64,000 nucleotides of DNA from Streptomyces lateritius (GTDB lineage: Bacteria; Actinomycetota; Actinomycetes; Streptomycetales; Streptomycetaceae): positions 155,396 through 219,395 of the forward strand of contig NZ_BMTO01000003.1 in the NCBI RefSeq assembly GCF_014649715.1. The letters are read 5' to 3'. The first letter of the stretch is position 1. Each line of letters starts with the position of its first letter. Of the stretch, positions 52,547 through 63,248 are shown one piece after another. Below the pieces are notes generated by a model. The model did not search any database. It was not told the origin of the DNA and was given only the letters and a program-made list of their open reading frames with translations. The translations under genes were made by a program, and so were the position numbers.

Positions 52547-54708
52547 AGGTGCCGTCGCAGTCGTCCGGTTCGGACGCGGAACCGGACGGCCTCGAGGACA
52601 GACTCAGGCGGTTCGCGACCATCTGGAGCCGGGCGATCTTCCCGGTGACCGCCACCTCGCTGACCCGGGCCGAGTTCGAGCAGCATCTCCTGCCGCTCGC
52701 CCGCCGGTTGCGGGACGCGCTGCACGGCCGGCCGTTCGACACGGCGGTCGCGCACCGCACCGGCGCCGCGCTGGTGGCCGCGCACGTCACGGACCCGGAC
52801 GCCCTCAGCCGGACCCTCGGCGTCGTCGACTCGTACCTCGTGCTGTACTGCGGCAGTGAGCAGGAGCATCCCGCCGAGGAACTGCGGGCCCGCTGCTCGC
52901 GGTTGCAGCACGCCATGGCCGCCGGCTTCACCCAGGCCCTGCGCGAACGGACCCTCGCCGAACAGGAGTCCATAGCCCGCTCCGCGTTCGCCGCCCGCAG
53001 CGCCGCCGAGCTCGCGCTGCACGCCACCGAGACCCGCTTCCGCGCGGTCTTCGAGGGCGCGGCGATCGGCATCGGCATCGCCGACCTCGACGGCAACATC
53101 CTGGAGGTCAACGAGACCCTGACCCGGATGTTCGGCGGCCTGGAGCACCACGTCCGCAGCCGCAACGTCCGGGACTGGTCGCACCCCGAGGACGCCCCGC
53201 ACGTGTGGAAGCTCTACGGCGAGCTGGTTCGCGGCGAGCGCGAGCACTACCGCGTCGAGAAGCCGTACTACCGGGGCGACGGCACGGTCCTGTGGACCAA
53301 CCTCACCGTCTCACTGCTGCGCGACGCCGAGGGCCTCCCGCAGTACCAGCTGGCGCTGATGGAGGACACCACGGAGCGGCGGCTGCTCAACCTGCGGCTG
53401 CGCTACGAGGCGACCCACGACGCGCTGACCGGACTGCCGAACCGCACGCTGTTCTTCGAGCGCCTGGAGAAGGCGCTCTCCCAGCCCGAGGGCGCCCGCT
53501 TCGGACTCTGCTACCTCGACCTCGACGGCTTCAAGGCCATCAACGACAGCCTCGGCCACGCCGCCGGCGACCGGCTGCTCGTCGAGGTCGCCGACCGGCT
53601 CCAGAGCTGCGCCACCGCCCCCGGGGAGATGGTGGCCCGGCTCGGCGGCGACGAGTTCGTCGCCCTCACCACCGGCCCCGGCACCGAGCGGAACGTGGTC
53701 GACCTGGCGAACCGCATCCTCACCACGCTCTCCGTGCCCGTACGGATCGACGGCCGTGAACTGCCCGTGCGGGGCAGTATCGGCGTCGTCGAGGGGCCGA
53801 CGGGGGAGCGCACCCCGGCCGAGGTGCTGCGCAGCGCCGACATCACCATGTACCGGGCCAAGTCGGCCGGAGGCAACCGCTTCGAGTTCGCCGACGCGGA
53901 GGCCGACGCGCGCGCGATCACACGGCACGGGCTCACCACCGCGCTGCCGGCCGCGCTGGAGCGCGGCGAGTTCTTCATCGAGTACCAGCCGCTGGTGCAT
54001 CTCGGGGACGGCAGCGTGCACGGTGCGGAGGCGCTCGTACGGTGGTGCCATCCGCAGCACGGGGTGCTGGGGCCCGACCGCTTCATACCGCTCGCGGAGA
54101 ACACCGGCCTGATCGTCCCGCTGGGGCGCTGGGTGCTCCAGGAGGCGGTACGCCAGGCCCGCTTCTGGCAGACGCGGCACTCCGACGGCGGCCCCCTGCG
54201 GATCAACGTCAACCTCTCGCCGACGCAGCTGCACCACCCGCGTCTGGTGGCCGACACGGTCGACGTCCTGGAGCGCTCGGGGCTGGAACCGGGAGCACTC
54301 TGCCTGGAGGTGACCGAGTCGGCGCTGATCGGCGCGGACGACGACCTGCTGAAGCCGCTGCGGCAGCTCGCCGAGATGGGGGTGGACATCGCCCTGGACG
54401 ACTTCGGCACGGGCTACTCGAACCTCGCCAACCTGCGCCGCCTGCCGGTGAGCGTCCTCAAGCTCGACCGGTCCTTCACGCAGGGCATGCAGCAGCACCC
54501 GGCGGACCCGGTCGACCTCAAGATCGTCGAGGGCATCGTCTCGCTGGCGCACAGCTTGGAACTGGCGGTGACGGTGGAGGGCGTGGAGACGGGTGCGCAG
54601 GCGCAGCAGCTGAGGGACCTGGGCTGCGACACGGCTCAGGGCTGGTACTACGCCCGCCCGGGCGCCCCGGACCGCATCCACTCCCTGGTCCTGGCAGACG
54701 CGGTGTAG
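52543..54708 (+). CDS. PAS-GGDEF-EAL cyclic-di-GMP turnover protein
   Basis: A 721-residue soluble protein: an unrecognised helical N-terminus (to about 160), PAS/PAC (165-290; FRAVFEGAAIGIGIADLDGN), GGDEF (290-450) with intact RLGGDEFVAL, and EAL (460-715) with GAEALVRW, the DDFGTGYSNL loop and VEGVETGAQ. Both diguanylate cyclase and phosphodiesterase motifs look catalytically complete, so the net activity cannot be predicted. In Streptomyces c-di-GMP controls the switch to sporulation through BldD. GTG start overlapping the methyltransferase stop. Confidence 0.92.
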   Translation: MKVPSQSSGSDAEPDGLEDRLRRFATIWSRAIFPVTATSLTRAEFEQHLLPLARRLRDALHGRPFDTAVAHRTGAALVAAHVTDPDALSRTLGVVDSYLVLYCGSEQEHPAEELRARCSRLQHAMAAGFTQALRERTLAEQESIARSAFAARSAAELALHATETRFRAVFEGAAIGIGIADLDGNILEVNETLTRMFGGLEHHVRSRNVRDWSHPEDAPHVWKLYGELVRGEREHYRVEKPYYRGDGTVLWTNLTVSLLRDAEGLPQYQLALMEDTTERRLLNLRLRYEATHDALTGLPNRTLFFERLEKALSQPEGARFGLCYLDLDGFKAINDSLGHAAGDRLLVEVADRLQSCATAPGEMVARLGGDEFVALTTGPGTERNVVDLANRILTTLSVPVRIDGRELPVRGSIGVVEGPTGERTPAEVLRSADITMYRAKSAGGNRFEFADAEADARAITRHGLTTALPAALERGEFFIEYQPLVHLGDGSVHGAEALVRWCHPQHGVLGPDRFIPLAENTGLIVPLGRWVLQEAVRQARFWQTRHSDGGPLRINVNLSPTQLHHPRLVADTVDVLERSGLEPGALCLEVTESALIGADDDLLKPLRQLAEMGVDIALDDFGTGYSNLANLRRLPVSVLKLDRSFTQGMQQHPADPVDLKIVEGIVSLAHSLELAVTVEGVETGAQAQQLRDLGCDTAQGWYYARPGAPDRIHSLVLADAV

Positions 54709-54713
54709 GAACT

Positions 54714-54732
54714 GGGGGCTCCCGGCGCCCCC
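54714..54732. terminator. Short GC hairpin after the GGDEF-EAL gene
   Basis: GGGGGC, loop of 7 nt, GCCCCC, starting 5 nt after the stop codon. A weak candidate terminator; the rest of the 228-nt convergent gap shows nothing else distinct. Confidence 0.4.
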
Positions 54733-54936
54733 GTTGTGGGCATTCGGTCAACTGGGCGGAACGGGTGGGCACACGGGACGGCGCCCCTGCCGGACCCGGG
54801 CTCCCGGTCCGTAGGTCACCACAGGTGCGCCGCCGTCGCGGAACAGCTGCCCACAACGGCGTGGGGTGAGCGCGAGCGGAGGCCGGGGGCAGCGCCGCGC
54901 CGGCGGGACGGGGGCCGCGACGGACGGGGGCGGCGG

Positions 54937-55836
54937 TCAGGACGCGTCCGGTGGGGTGGGACGGGTGCGGAGCAGCAAACGCTGGAGTTCGCGGGCAGCG
55001 CGGGGCGGGGCCACGTCGCTGCGGTGTGCCAGCGCGATCGTCCGCCGCAGCCCCGGCCGCGCCAGCGCCGTGACCCGCAGGTCACGGCCCGCCCGGGCCG
55101 CGACCATGGCCGGTACGACGGCGACCCCCAGACCCGCCCGTACGAAGCCCAGGACGGCGTCCATCTCGCCGCCCTCCACCGTGAACGAGGGCTCGAAGCC
55201 CTCCGCACGGCACGCCGCCACCGTCAGCTCCCGCAGGTCGTAGCCGTGCCGGAACATCACCAGCGGCTGGTCCCGCAGGTCCGCGATCCGCACCGGCCGC
55301 CGGGGCGCGGGCGCCCCCGAGCTCGACACCACCACCAGGTCCTCCCGCAGCAGCTCCACCGTCGTGAGCGCCGGTGACGGCGTCGGCAGCGGCAGCACCA
55401 CCAGCGCCAGATCGAGAGCGCCCCGCGCCAGCTCCCGCACGAGATCGTGGGAGCCGCTCTCCTCGATCTGCAGCCGGATCCCCGGATGAAGATCGTGAAA
55501 GGCGCGGAGCACGTCCGGCAGCAGGCCCGTGCACAGGCTCGGCGTCGCGCCCAGCCGCACTCGCCCCCGCCGCAGTTGCACCAGCTCCTGCACCTCCTGC
55601 CGGGCCGTGTCCGTGTCGGCGAGGATCCGCCGGGCGAGCGGCAGCAGCGCCTCGCCGGCGTCGGTGAGCGCGATGTTCCCCCGGGCCCGGCTGAACAGCT
55701 CCGCCCCCAGCTCCTGCTCCAGGGCGCGGATCTGCTGCGAGAGCGAGGGCTGCGACACATGGACCCGTTCCGCGGCCCGGGTGAAGTGGCGGGTCTCGGC
55801 CACCGCGACGAAGTAGAGAAGCTGCTGGAACTGCAT
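54937..55836 (-). CDS. LysR-family transcriptional regulator
   Basis: A 299-residue LysR regulator: winged helix at 1-60 (FTRAAERVHVSQPSLSQQIR) and a substrate-binding domain (90-290; VRLGATPSLCTGLLP, VGFVRAGLG-type segment VLGFVRAGLGVAVVPAM). Divergent from sdhCAB with only 72 nt between, so it probably controls the succinate dehydrogenase operon and itself. A TAGGCT hexamer ends 6 nt before the ATG with no ribosome site, implying a leaderless transcript, and a perfect palindrome overlaps the start. Confidence 0.9.
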   Translation of the reverse strand: MQFQQLLYFVAVAETRHFTRAAERVHVSQPSLSQQIRALEQELGAELFSRARGNIALTDAGEALLPLARRILADTDTARQEVQELVQLRRGRVRLGATPSLCTGLLPDVLRAFHDLHPGIRLQIEESGSHDLVRELARGALDLALVVLPLPTPSPALTTVELLREDLVVVSSSGAPAPRRPVRIADLRDQPLVMFRHGYDLRELTVAACRAEGFEPSFTVEGGEMDAVLGFVRAGLGVAVVPAMVAARAGRDLRVTALARPGLRRTIALAHRSDVAPPRAARELQRLLLRTRPTPPDAS

Positions 55837-55849
55837 AGGCTCAGCCTAT
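55835..55849. promoter_or_regulatory. Palindromic LysR operator over the lysR start
   Basis: ATAGGCT-C-AGCCTAT, a perfect 15-nt palindrome of the T-N11-A kind bound by LysR proteins. It contains the TAGGCT -10 hexamer of the regulator gene and touches its start codon, so binding would shut off lysR (autorepression). Confidence 0.65.
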
Positions 55850-55870
55850 CGAGATGAGCCGAACCATGTC

Positions 55871-55901
55871 TTGGACCTCTCGGCCCCTCCGCCCCTAGCG
55901 T
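55871..55901 (+). promoter_or_regulatory. Candidate sdhCAB promoter, leaderless
   Basis: TTGGAC (55871-55876), spacer 19, TAGCGT (55896-55901), ending 7 nt before the sdhC ATG. No ribosome site fits in between, so transcription probably starts at or next to the start codon. Confidence 0.5.
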
Positions 55902-55908
55902 CGACCGC

Positions 55909-56640
55909 ATGGCTCTGGCAACGAAGACGACGACGGACCGGGGGACCGGTCGACCACCGTCCCCGCCGCGCTCGCGCACCTTCTGGGGATCCACGATCGG
56001 CAAGAAGACGGTCATGGCCGTCAGCGGCCTCCTCATGCTCGGCTACCTCGTCGCCCACGTCATGGGCAACCTCAAGGTCTTCTTCGGCCCGGAGGAGTTC
56101 AACGCGTACGGCCACTGGCTGCGCACCATGGGCGCCCCGGTCCTGCACCACTCCTGGGCCCTCTGGCTCGTCCGGATCGTGCTGCTCGCCGCCGTCGTCG
56201 CCCACGCCGTCTCCGCGTACCAGCTCAGCCGGCGCGACATCAGGGCCCGCCCCACCGCGTACGCCCACCGGCGCAAGCGCTCCTCCTACGCCACTCGCAC
56301 CATGCGCTGGGGCGGTGTCGTCGTCGCCCTCTTCATCGTCTGGCACATCCTCGACCTGACCACCGGCACCGCGCACCCCGGCGGCTTCCAGGAGGGACAC
56401 CCGTACCAGAACGTCGTGGACACCTTCTCCACCTGGTACGGCAACGTGATCTACATCGTCGCCATGCTCGCCGTCGGCCTGCACGTCCGCCACGGCTTCT
56501 GGAGCGCCGCCCAGACCCTCGGCGTCGGCAACGCCCGCCGGGAACGACTTCTCAAGACCCTCGCCAACGGTCTGGCCCTCGTCCTGACCGTCGGCTTCGT
56601 CTCCGTGCCCGTCGCCGTCATGACCGGAGTGGTGAGCTGA
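55909..56640 (+). CDS. sdhC: Succinate dehydrogenase/fumarate reductase cytochrome b subunit
   Basis: A 243-residue membrane anchor with five transmembrane helices (Sdh/Frd cytochrome b558 type). Conserved heme-ligand histidines are in [35 protein letters not shown] and GLHVRHGFW. It holds di-heme and passes electrons between the catalytic dimer and menaquinone. The first 25 residues are a disordered Arg/Pro/Thr segment. First gene of sdhCAB; the flavoprotein gene follows after 1 nt. Confidence 0.92.
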   Translation: MALATKTTTDRGTGRPPSPPRSRTFWGSTIGKKTVMAVSGLLMLGYLVAHVMGNLKVFFGPEEFNAYGHWLRTMGAPVLHHSWALWLVRIVLLAAVVAHAVSAYQLSRRDIRARPTAYAHRRKRSSYATRTMRWGGVVVALFIVWHILDLTTGTAHPGGFQEGHPYQNVVDTFSTWYGNVIYIVAMLAVGLHVRHGFWSAAQTLGVGNARRERLLKTLANGLALVLTVGFVSVPVAVMTGVVS

Positions 56641-56641
56641 C

Positions 56642-58584
<1,943 letters not shown>

Positions 58585-58588
<4 letters not shown>

Positions 58589-59334
58589 AGCTCACCCTGC
58601 GCGTCTGGCGCCAGAAGAACGCCGACGCCGACGGCGCCCTGTCCACGTACGAGGTGGACGGCATCTCCTCCGACATGTCCTTCCTGGAGATGCTCGACAC
58701 CCTCAACGAGGAACTCATCCTGCGCGGTGAGGACCCGGTCGCCTTCGACCACGACTGCCGCGAGGGCATCTGCGGCGCCTGCAGCCTGGTCATCAACGGC
58801 GACGCCCACGGCCCCGAGCGGACGACGACCTGCCAGCTCCACATGCGGTCCTTCCGCGACGGCGACACGATCGACGTCGAACCCTGGCGCGCCGCCGCCT
58901 TCCCGGTCGTCAAGGACCTGGTCGTCGACCGCTCCGCCTTCGACCGCATCATCCAGGCGGGCGGCTACATCAGCGCCCCCACCGGCGCGGCCCCCGAGGC
59001 CCACGCCACCCCGGTCCCGAAGGCCGACGCCGACTTCGCCTTCGAGCACGCCGAATGCATCGGCTGCGGCGCGTGCGTGGCGGCCTGCCCCAACGGCTCG
59101 GCGATGCTCTTCACCTCCGCCAAGATCAACCATCTCAATGTGCTGCCGCAAGGCGCGCCCGAGCGGGAGACCCGGGTTCTCGACATGGTGGGGCAGATGG
59201 ACGCGGAGGGCTTCGGCGGCTGCACGCTGACGGGGGAGTGCGCGACGGCCTGCCCGAAGGGCATCCCGCTCCCCTCGATCGCGGCCATGAACAAGGAGTG
59301 GCTGCGGGCCCAGCGCAAGTCCGCCCGCAGGTAG
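58585..59334 (+). CDS. sdhB: Succinate dehydrogenase/fumarate reductase iron-sulfur subunit
   Basis: A 249-residue electron-transfer subunit with three clusters: [2Fe-2S] (CREGICGAC and a later Cys in TTTCQLH), [4Fe-4S] ([12 protein letters not shown]) and [3Fe-4S] ([16 protein letters not shown]). It links SdhA flavin to the SdhC hemes. ATG overlaps the sdhA stop. Last gene of the operon; a kinase gene follows 69 nt later with its own TATACT hexamer at about 59354. Confidence 0.95.
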
Positions 59335-59403
59335 GGACGTTGCGTCCTCCGCTCTATACTTCCTGTGCTCTACCGGTGGGTCTGGCAGGGACACGGGGGA
59401 AGC

Positions 59404-61077
59404 ATGGCGGAGGGTTCGGTGTCGCCGGTTCTGGACATCCTGAGGGTGGTCGGGCCGGCATTGGCGCTGAGAGTGATGATGCTGCCGCTGCTGGTCAAAG
59501 CTCAGCAGGCCGTACGACGCCAGGCGTTGGCGGACCCGGCCACGCCGCCGCGGTCGGTACCCGGTGCGGTCGTGGGGGAGCTGGCGCTGGGAGTGGCCGG
59601 AGGCGTCGGCCTGTGGCTCCTGTTGCGCTCCGACGTCCTCAACACGTTCCACTTCCTGGGGCGCCCGGTCGCACTCGAGACCGGGGGGCGGTTGTCGGAC
59701 CACTACGGTTACGCCCTCGGAGTGGCCTGGTTCCTCTACGTCGTCACCCTCATCCTGACATCGGTGGTCTTTCCCGTGCTGTGGGCCCGAACCCAGCGCA
59801 CCCTGCTGACCACGGGTGTGTCCGGTGAATCGTGGACCTCGACCCCCGCGGGGCGGTTCCGGCTGAGGGGCCTGGTTGCCGTCCGTATCGCGCTGGGACT
59901 CCTTCTGCCCGTGGGTCTCGCCCTGGCGGCCGTCGTGTGCCAGGCGGTCGCGTACGGGGTGAGCCGCAGGTACCGGCACGGGGCCGAGGTCCCGGACGGC
60001 GGCGCTCCGGCGCCAGTCCTCCAGGCCCCCGCGGGCCAGGCTCCCGTCGGGCGGACCCCCATCGAGCAGGCCCTCGCCGACGCGCCGACCGCCGGGCCGG
60101 GGCCGGTCCGGACCGCCGCGCCCATGCCGACGCGGCCCGACCCGGTCGCCGGTGCCGTGCCGCACATCGCCCATCAGCGGCTCCGCCCGGGCGAACCGTC
60201 GACGATCGGCGGCTACCATCTCCTCGGCCGCATCGGAGCCGGTGGGATGGGGACGGTCTACCTCGCCCGGCGCGAAGGAGCGGCGACGCAGGTCGCCTTG
60301 AAGACCATCAACCCCGAACTCCTGGACGACGCCGATCTGTTGCGCCGCTTCCAGCGCGAGGCGGAGGCACTGTCCATGGTCTCCGGCGCCTACACGGCAC
60401 GCGTCCTGGACTTTGGGATCGACGCCGGACGGCCTTACCTCGCCATGGAGTTGCTGGACGGACGTCCCCTGGACGTACACCTGCGGGAGCAGGGGCCGAT
60501 CCGTACCCCCGCGGCGCTGCGGGCGATGGCACTCGCGCTGGCGGTGGCACTGTCCGGAGTCCACCGGCTCGGTCTCGTCCACCGCGACCTCAAGCCCGCC
60601 AACATCATGCTGACCTCGGCCGGGCCCCGTCTGCTCGACTTCGGCATCGCCGACCTGGTCGACGGCACCCGGCTCACCCGCACCGGCGCCGGGCCCGGAA
60701 CCCTGACGTACATGGCGCCGGAGCAGTTCGGCGAGGACCGGGCCGGTCCGGCCGCCGACGTGTGGGCATGGGCCTGCTGTGTGGTCTGCGCGGCGTACGG
60801 CGCCAGCCCGTTCGCGGCGACCGCGCCCGGCGCGGTGATCCGACGGATCGTGGACGGCGCTCCCGAGCCGGCCGCGCTGGCGGCGGTGCACTCCCTCGAC
60901 CCGGAGCTCGCGGCCGCCGTCGCACGGGCGCTGACCGCCGACCCGGCCGCCCGCCCGGCGGACGGCGCGGCCCTGGTGGAGCTGCTGACGTCCCACGGGA
61001 ACCCGCACCACGAACCGACGCGGGTGGACGCCGTCCGCGAGGAGATCACCCGCGGCTGGCGCACCCTGGCCCTCTGA
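59404..61077 (+). CDS. Membrane serine/threonine kinase with C-terminal kinase domain
   Basis: A 557-residue protein of inverted order: four hydrophobic segments in residues 10-185 first, a Pro/Ala linker (195-265), then a complete Hanks-type kinase (271-550). The kinase has GRIGAGGMGTVY (P-loop), Lys300, HRDLKPAN (393-400), DFG (412-414) and APEQFGEDR. Most streptomycete Pkn kinases have the kinase at the N-terminus and a single membrane helix, so this topology is unusual and the membrane part may be a separate sensor. ATG chosen for the GGGGGAAG site. The in-frame start at 59,365 lies inside the likely leader. Confidence 0.85.
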   Translation: MAEGSVSPVLDILRVVGPALALRVMMLPLLVKAQQAVRRQALADPATPPRSVPGAVVGELALGVAGGVGLWLLLRSDVLNTFHFLGRPVALETGGRLSDHYGYALGVAWFLYVVTLILTSVVFPVLWARTQRTLLTTGVSGESWTSTPAGRFRLRGLVAVRIALGLLLPVGLALAAVVCQAVAYGVSRRYRHGAEVPDGGAPAPVLQAPAGQAPVGRTPIEQALADAPTAGPGPVRTAAPMPTRPDPVAGAVPHIAHQRLRPGEPSTIGGYHLLGRIGAGGMGTVYLARREGAATQVALKTINPELLDDADLLRRFQREAEALSMVSGAYTARVLDFGIDAGRPYLAMELLDGRPLDVHLREQGPIRTPAALRAMALALAVALSGVHRLGLVHRDLKPANIMLTSAGPRLLDFGIADLVDGTRLTRTGAGPGTLTYMAPEQFGEDRAGPAADVWAWACCVVCAAYGASPFAATAPGAVIRRIVDGAPEPAALAAVHSLDPELAAAVARALTADPAARPADGAALVELLTSHGNPHHEPTRVDAVREEITRGWRTLAL

Positions 61078-61097
61078 CCGCCCTCTGACGGCGCTCC

Positions 61098-61131
61098 CGC
61101 CCGGACCCGCCCGGCGGTCGCCGTCCGGGCG
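61098..61131. terminator. Hairpin between convergent kinase and LLM genes
   Basis: CGCCCGGAC, 16-nt loop, GTCCGGGCG: a 9-bp stem with a loop that can itself pair partly, located 20 nt after the kinase stop. Confidence 0.5.
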
Positions 61132-61177
61132 ACCTGCCGCCGGTCAGGCGGCGGCCCTCGCACGCGGTCGGCAGAGG

Positions 61178-62206
61178 TCAGCCCTCGGCGTCCGCCGGCC
61201 CGGCCGTGCCCGCGACGCGGGCGAGCCTGCGGTACGAGTCGAGCAGGGCGGCACGGTCGTACGTGCTGGTCGTGACCAGCACCTCCTGCGCCCCGCTCTC
61301 CTTCACCACCCGCTCCAGCGCCTCACCGACCTGCTCCTCCGTCCCGTACACGTGCCCGCGCAGCCCCGACTCGAAGAAGCCGCGCTGCTTTTCCGTCATC
61401 GTCAGCTCCTCGACGCGCTCTGCGGGCATCAGCGGCGGGAACACGCCCCGCGTACGGGAGTACGCGAGTGACCACGCCTCCGGGATCAGCAGCCGCCGGG
61501 CCGCCTCCTCGCTCCCGGCCACGGCGACCGTGCCCGACACGACGACGTACGGCTCGCGGGCCCAGGCCGAGGGGCGAAAAGCGGAACGGTAGGCATCGAT
61601 CGCGCTCAGCATCCGCTCGCGGCCCCGCAGATCACCGACGACGAGCGGCAGCCCCGCGGCGGCGGCGATCGAGGCACCCTCGCCGATGGCGAGGACGTAC
61701 GCGGGGACCCGCAAACCCTCGGCCGGCCGGGCGTGGACCTGCGGGTGGGCGGTCTGCGTGCCCGTGAACCAGCCGAGCAGCTCCGTCAGCTGTTCCCCGA
61801 ACCGCTCGGCGTCGTCCTTGTCCCGGCCCAGCGCCCGGCGGATCCCGTCGGTGAAGCCGACCGAACGGCCGAGACCCATGTCGATCCGCCCCGGAAACAG
61901 CGACTCCAGCACACCGAACTGCTCGGCGACCACCATCGGCTGGTGGTTGGGGAGCATCACCCCGCCGGTGCCCACCCGGATGGCGGAGGTCGCGCCGGCG
62001 ACCGCGGCCGCCAGGACGGTCGGCGCCGACCCGGCCACACCGGGCACGCTGTGGTGCTCCGAGACCCAGAACCGGTGGTATCCGAGCTCCTCCACCCGCT
62101 GCGCGAGCCGCACCGTGTCGCGCAGCGCCTGGGAGCCGTCCTCACCCTCGCGGGTCCGGGAGCGGTCGAGGACGGAGAAGCGGATGCCGTCGGAAGAAAG
62201 GGTCAC
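61178..62206 (-). CDS. LLM-class flavin-dependent oxidoreductase
   Basis: A 342-residue protein of the bacterial luciferase-like family (FMN or F420 dependent). It opens with FSVLDRS, then LGYHRFWVSEHHSVPGVAGS, the cofactor region VGTGGVMLPNHQPMVVAEQF, and RIDMGLGRSVGF, as in the MsnO8/CGG-type subgroup of alkanal-like monooxygenases. Substrate unknown. A GTG at 62,206 is preferred because the family N-terminus begins about there; the longer ATG overlaps the divergent HAD gene. Confidence 0.85.
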   Translation of the reverse strand: MTLSSDGIRFSVLDRSRTREGEDGSQALRDTVRLAQRVEELGYHRFWVSEHHSVPGVAGSAPTVLAAAVAGATSAIRVGTGGVMLPNHQPMVVAEQFGVLESLFPGRIDMGLGRSVGFTDGIRRALGRDKDDAERFGEQLTELLGWFTGTQTAHPQVHARPAEGLRVPAYVLAIGEGASIAAAAGLPLVVGDLRGRERMLSAIDAYRSAFRPSAWAREPYVVVSGTVAVAGSEEAARRLLIPEAWSLAYSRTRGVFPPLMPAERVEELTMTEKQRGFFESGLRGHVYGTEEQVGEALERVVKESGAQEVLVTTSTYDRAALLDSYRRLARVAGTAGPADAEG

Positions 62207-62253
62207 GCCCGGTTCAACGCCCCGGCGCGCGGAGGATTCCCTACGCTGGCCCC

Positions 62254-62742
62254 GTGACACGAAACAGCAGGCCCGTGGCCGTCTTCGACCTGGACAACAC
62301 GCTCTCCGGCACCGCCCACCGCCAGCACTTCCTGGAGCGGCGTCCGCGTGACTGGGACGGCTTCTTCGCCGCCGCGCCGGACGACCCGCCGCTCGCCGAG
62401 GGGATCGCGCTGTGCCGGGAGGCGGCGCGGGAGTGCGAGATCGTCTATCTGACCGGGCGGCCCGAGCGGTGCCGCCGTGACACGGTCGCGTGGCTGGCCG
62501 CGCAGCAGCTGCCGGCGGGTCCGATCCACATGCGCCGCAACGCCGACCGGCGGCCGGCGCGCGTCACCAAGCTGGAGATCCTCCGCCGACTGGGGGGCGA
62601 CCGCGAGGTCCGGATGCTGGTCGACGACGACGAGCTCGTCTGCGACGCGGCCGAGAAGGCCGGCTTCCGGGTCGTCCGCGCCCGCTGGGCGACCCCCTCC
62701 GAGGAGCTGGAGAAGGCACAGGAGAAGGAGGGCCGCACCTGA
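62254..62742 (+). CDS. HAD-family phosphatase (polynucleotide kinase phosphatase-like)
   Basis: A 162-residue HAD hydrolase: motif I FDLDNTLSGT (Asp12, Asp14), motif II YLTGRPERCR, Lys in RVTKLEIL, and motif IV VDDDELVCDAA. The short cap-less form with LTGR matches the phosphatase domain of T4 polynucleotide kinase-like proteins, so a nucleic-acid 3'-phosphate substrate is possible. GTG start. TACGCT ends 6 nt upstream with no ribosome site, suggesting a leaderless mRNA. Confidence 0.8.
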   Translation: MTRNSRPVAVFDLDNTLSGTAHRQHFLERRPRDWDGFFAAAPDDPPLAEGIALCREAARECEIVYLTGRPERCRRDTVAWLAAQQLPAGPIHMRRNADRRPARVTKLEILRRLGGDREVRMLVDDDELVCDAAEKAGFRVVRARWATPSEELEKAQEKEGRT

Positions 62743-62814
62743 CAGGCGGCCCCCGACGGTTGAGCGTGAACGGGCGTGCGTGCCAGGCGGGACTTTACGG
62801 ACAACACACCTAGC

Positions 62815-63030
62815 CTAAGGGGTGTCCTCCAGGCGGAAGCCGACCTTCAGGCCGACCTGGTAGTGCTCGATCGCCCCGTCGACGATGTGGCCGCGGACCT
62901 GCGTCACCTCGAACCAGTCCAGGCCCCGCAGCGTCTGCGCCGCACGCTCGATTCCGTTGCGAATGGCCTGGTCGACGCCGTCCGTGGAGGTGCCGACGAT
63001 CTCGGTGACGCGGTAGGTGTGGTTCGACAT
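62815..63030 (-). CDS. Dodecin
   Basis: A 71-residue flavin-storage protein that assembles as a hollow dodecamer. It starts HTYRVTEIVGTSTDGVDQAI, with the flavin-stacking Trp and neighbouring residues in LRGLDWFEVTQVRGHI and the usual ending YQVGLKVGFRLE. ATG with AGGAG-like GAGAGGAG upstream. Single gene. Confidence 0.93.
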   Translation of the reverse strand: MSNHTYRVTEIVGTSTDGVDQAIRNGIERAAQTLRGLDWFEVTQVRGHIVDGAIEHYQVGLKVGFRLEDTP

Positions 63031-63122
63031 GAGGGCCGAACTCCTCTCGGTGGGGTTGTTCCACCGTGCCCCAGCCCGTGCCGGTCCGCGACACGTCGGA
63101 GCGGAACCGAGCCGTCCAGGAC

Positions 63123-63151
63123 TTGACCGCCCGGTTGGTCCAGACCAGAAT
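63123..63151 (+). promoter_or_regulatory. Promoter with DasR-type operator
   Basis: TTGACC (63123-63128), spacer 17, CAGAAT (63146-63151). Between them, at 63134-63149, is GTTGGTCCAGACCAGA, close to the DasR consensus ACTGGTCTAGACCAGT, with the inner TGGTC-CA-GACCA arms perfect. DasR is the GntR regulator that senses glucosamine-6-phosphate, so the downstream sugar-binding gene is probably repressed by it. Confidence 0.7.
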
Positions 63152-63248
63152 CCAGGCCACTACCCGCGCGAACACGCCGTTCGCTCCCCCCACGTCGGGT
63201 CAGCTCCCCATGCCGTACTCCAGTCATGGAACGCAGAAGGTGACCTAC

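Noticed and set aside
62801..62820. DmdR/DtxR iron-box half site (CCTAGCCTAAGG)
   Set aside because: Only one half matches the consensus and it lies at the 3' end of dodecin, between convergent genes, not at a promoter.
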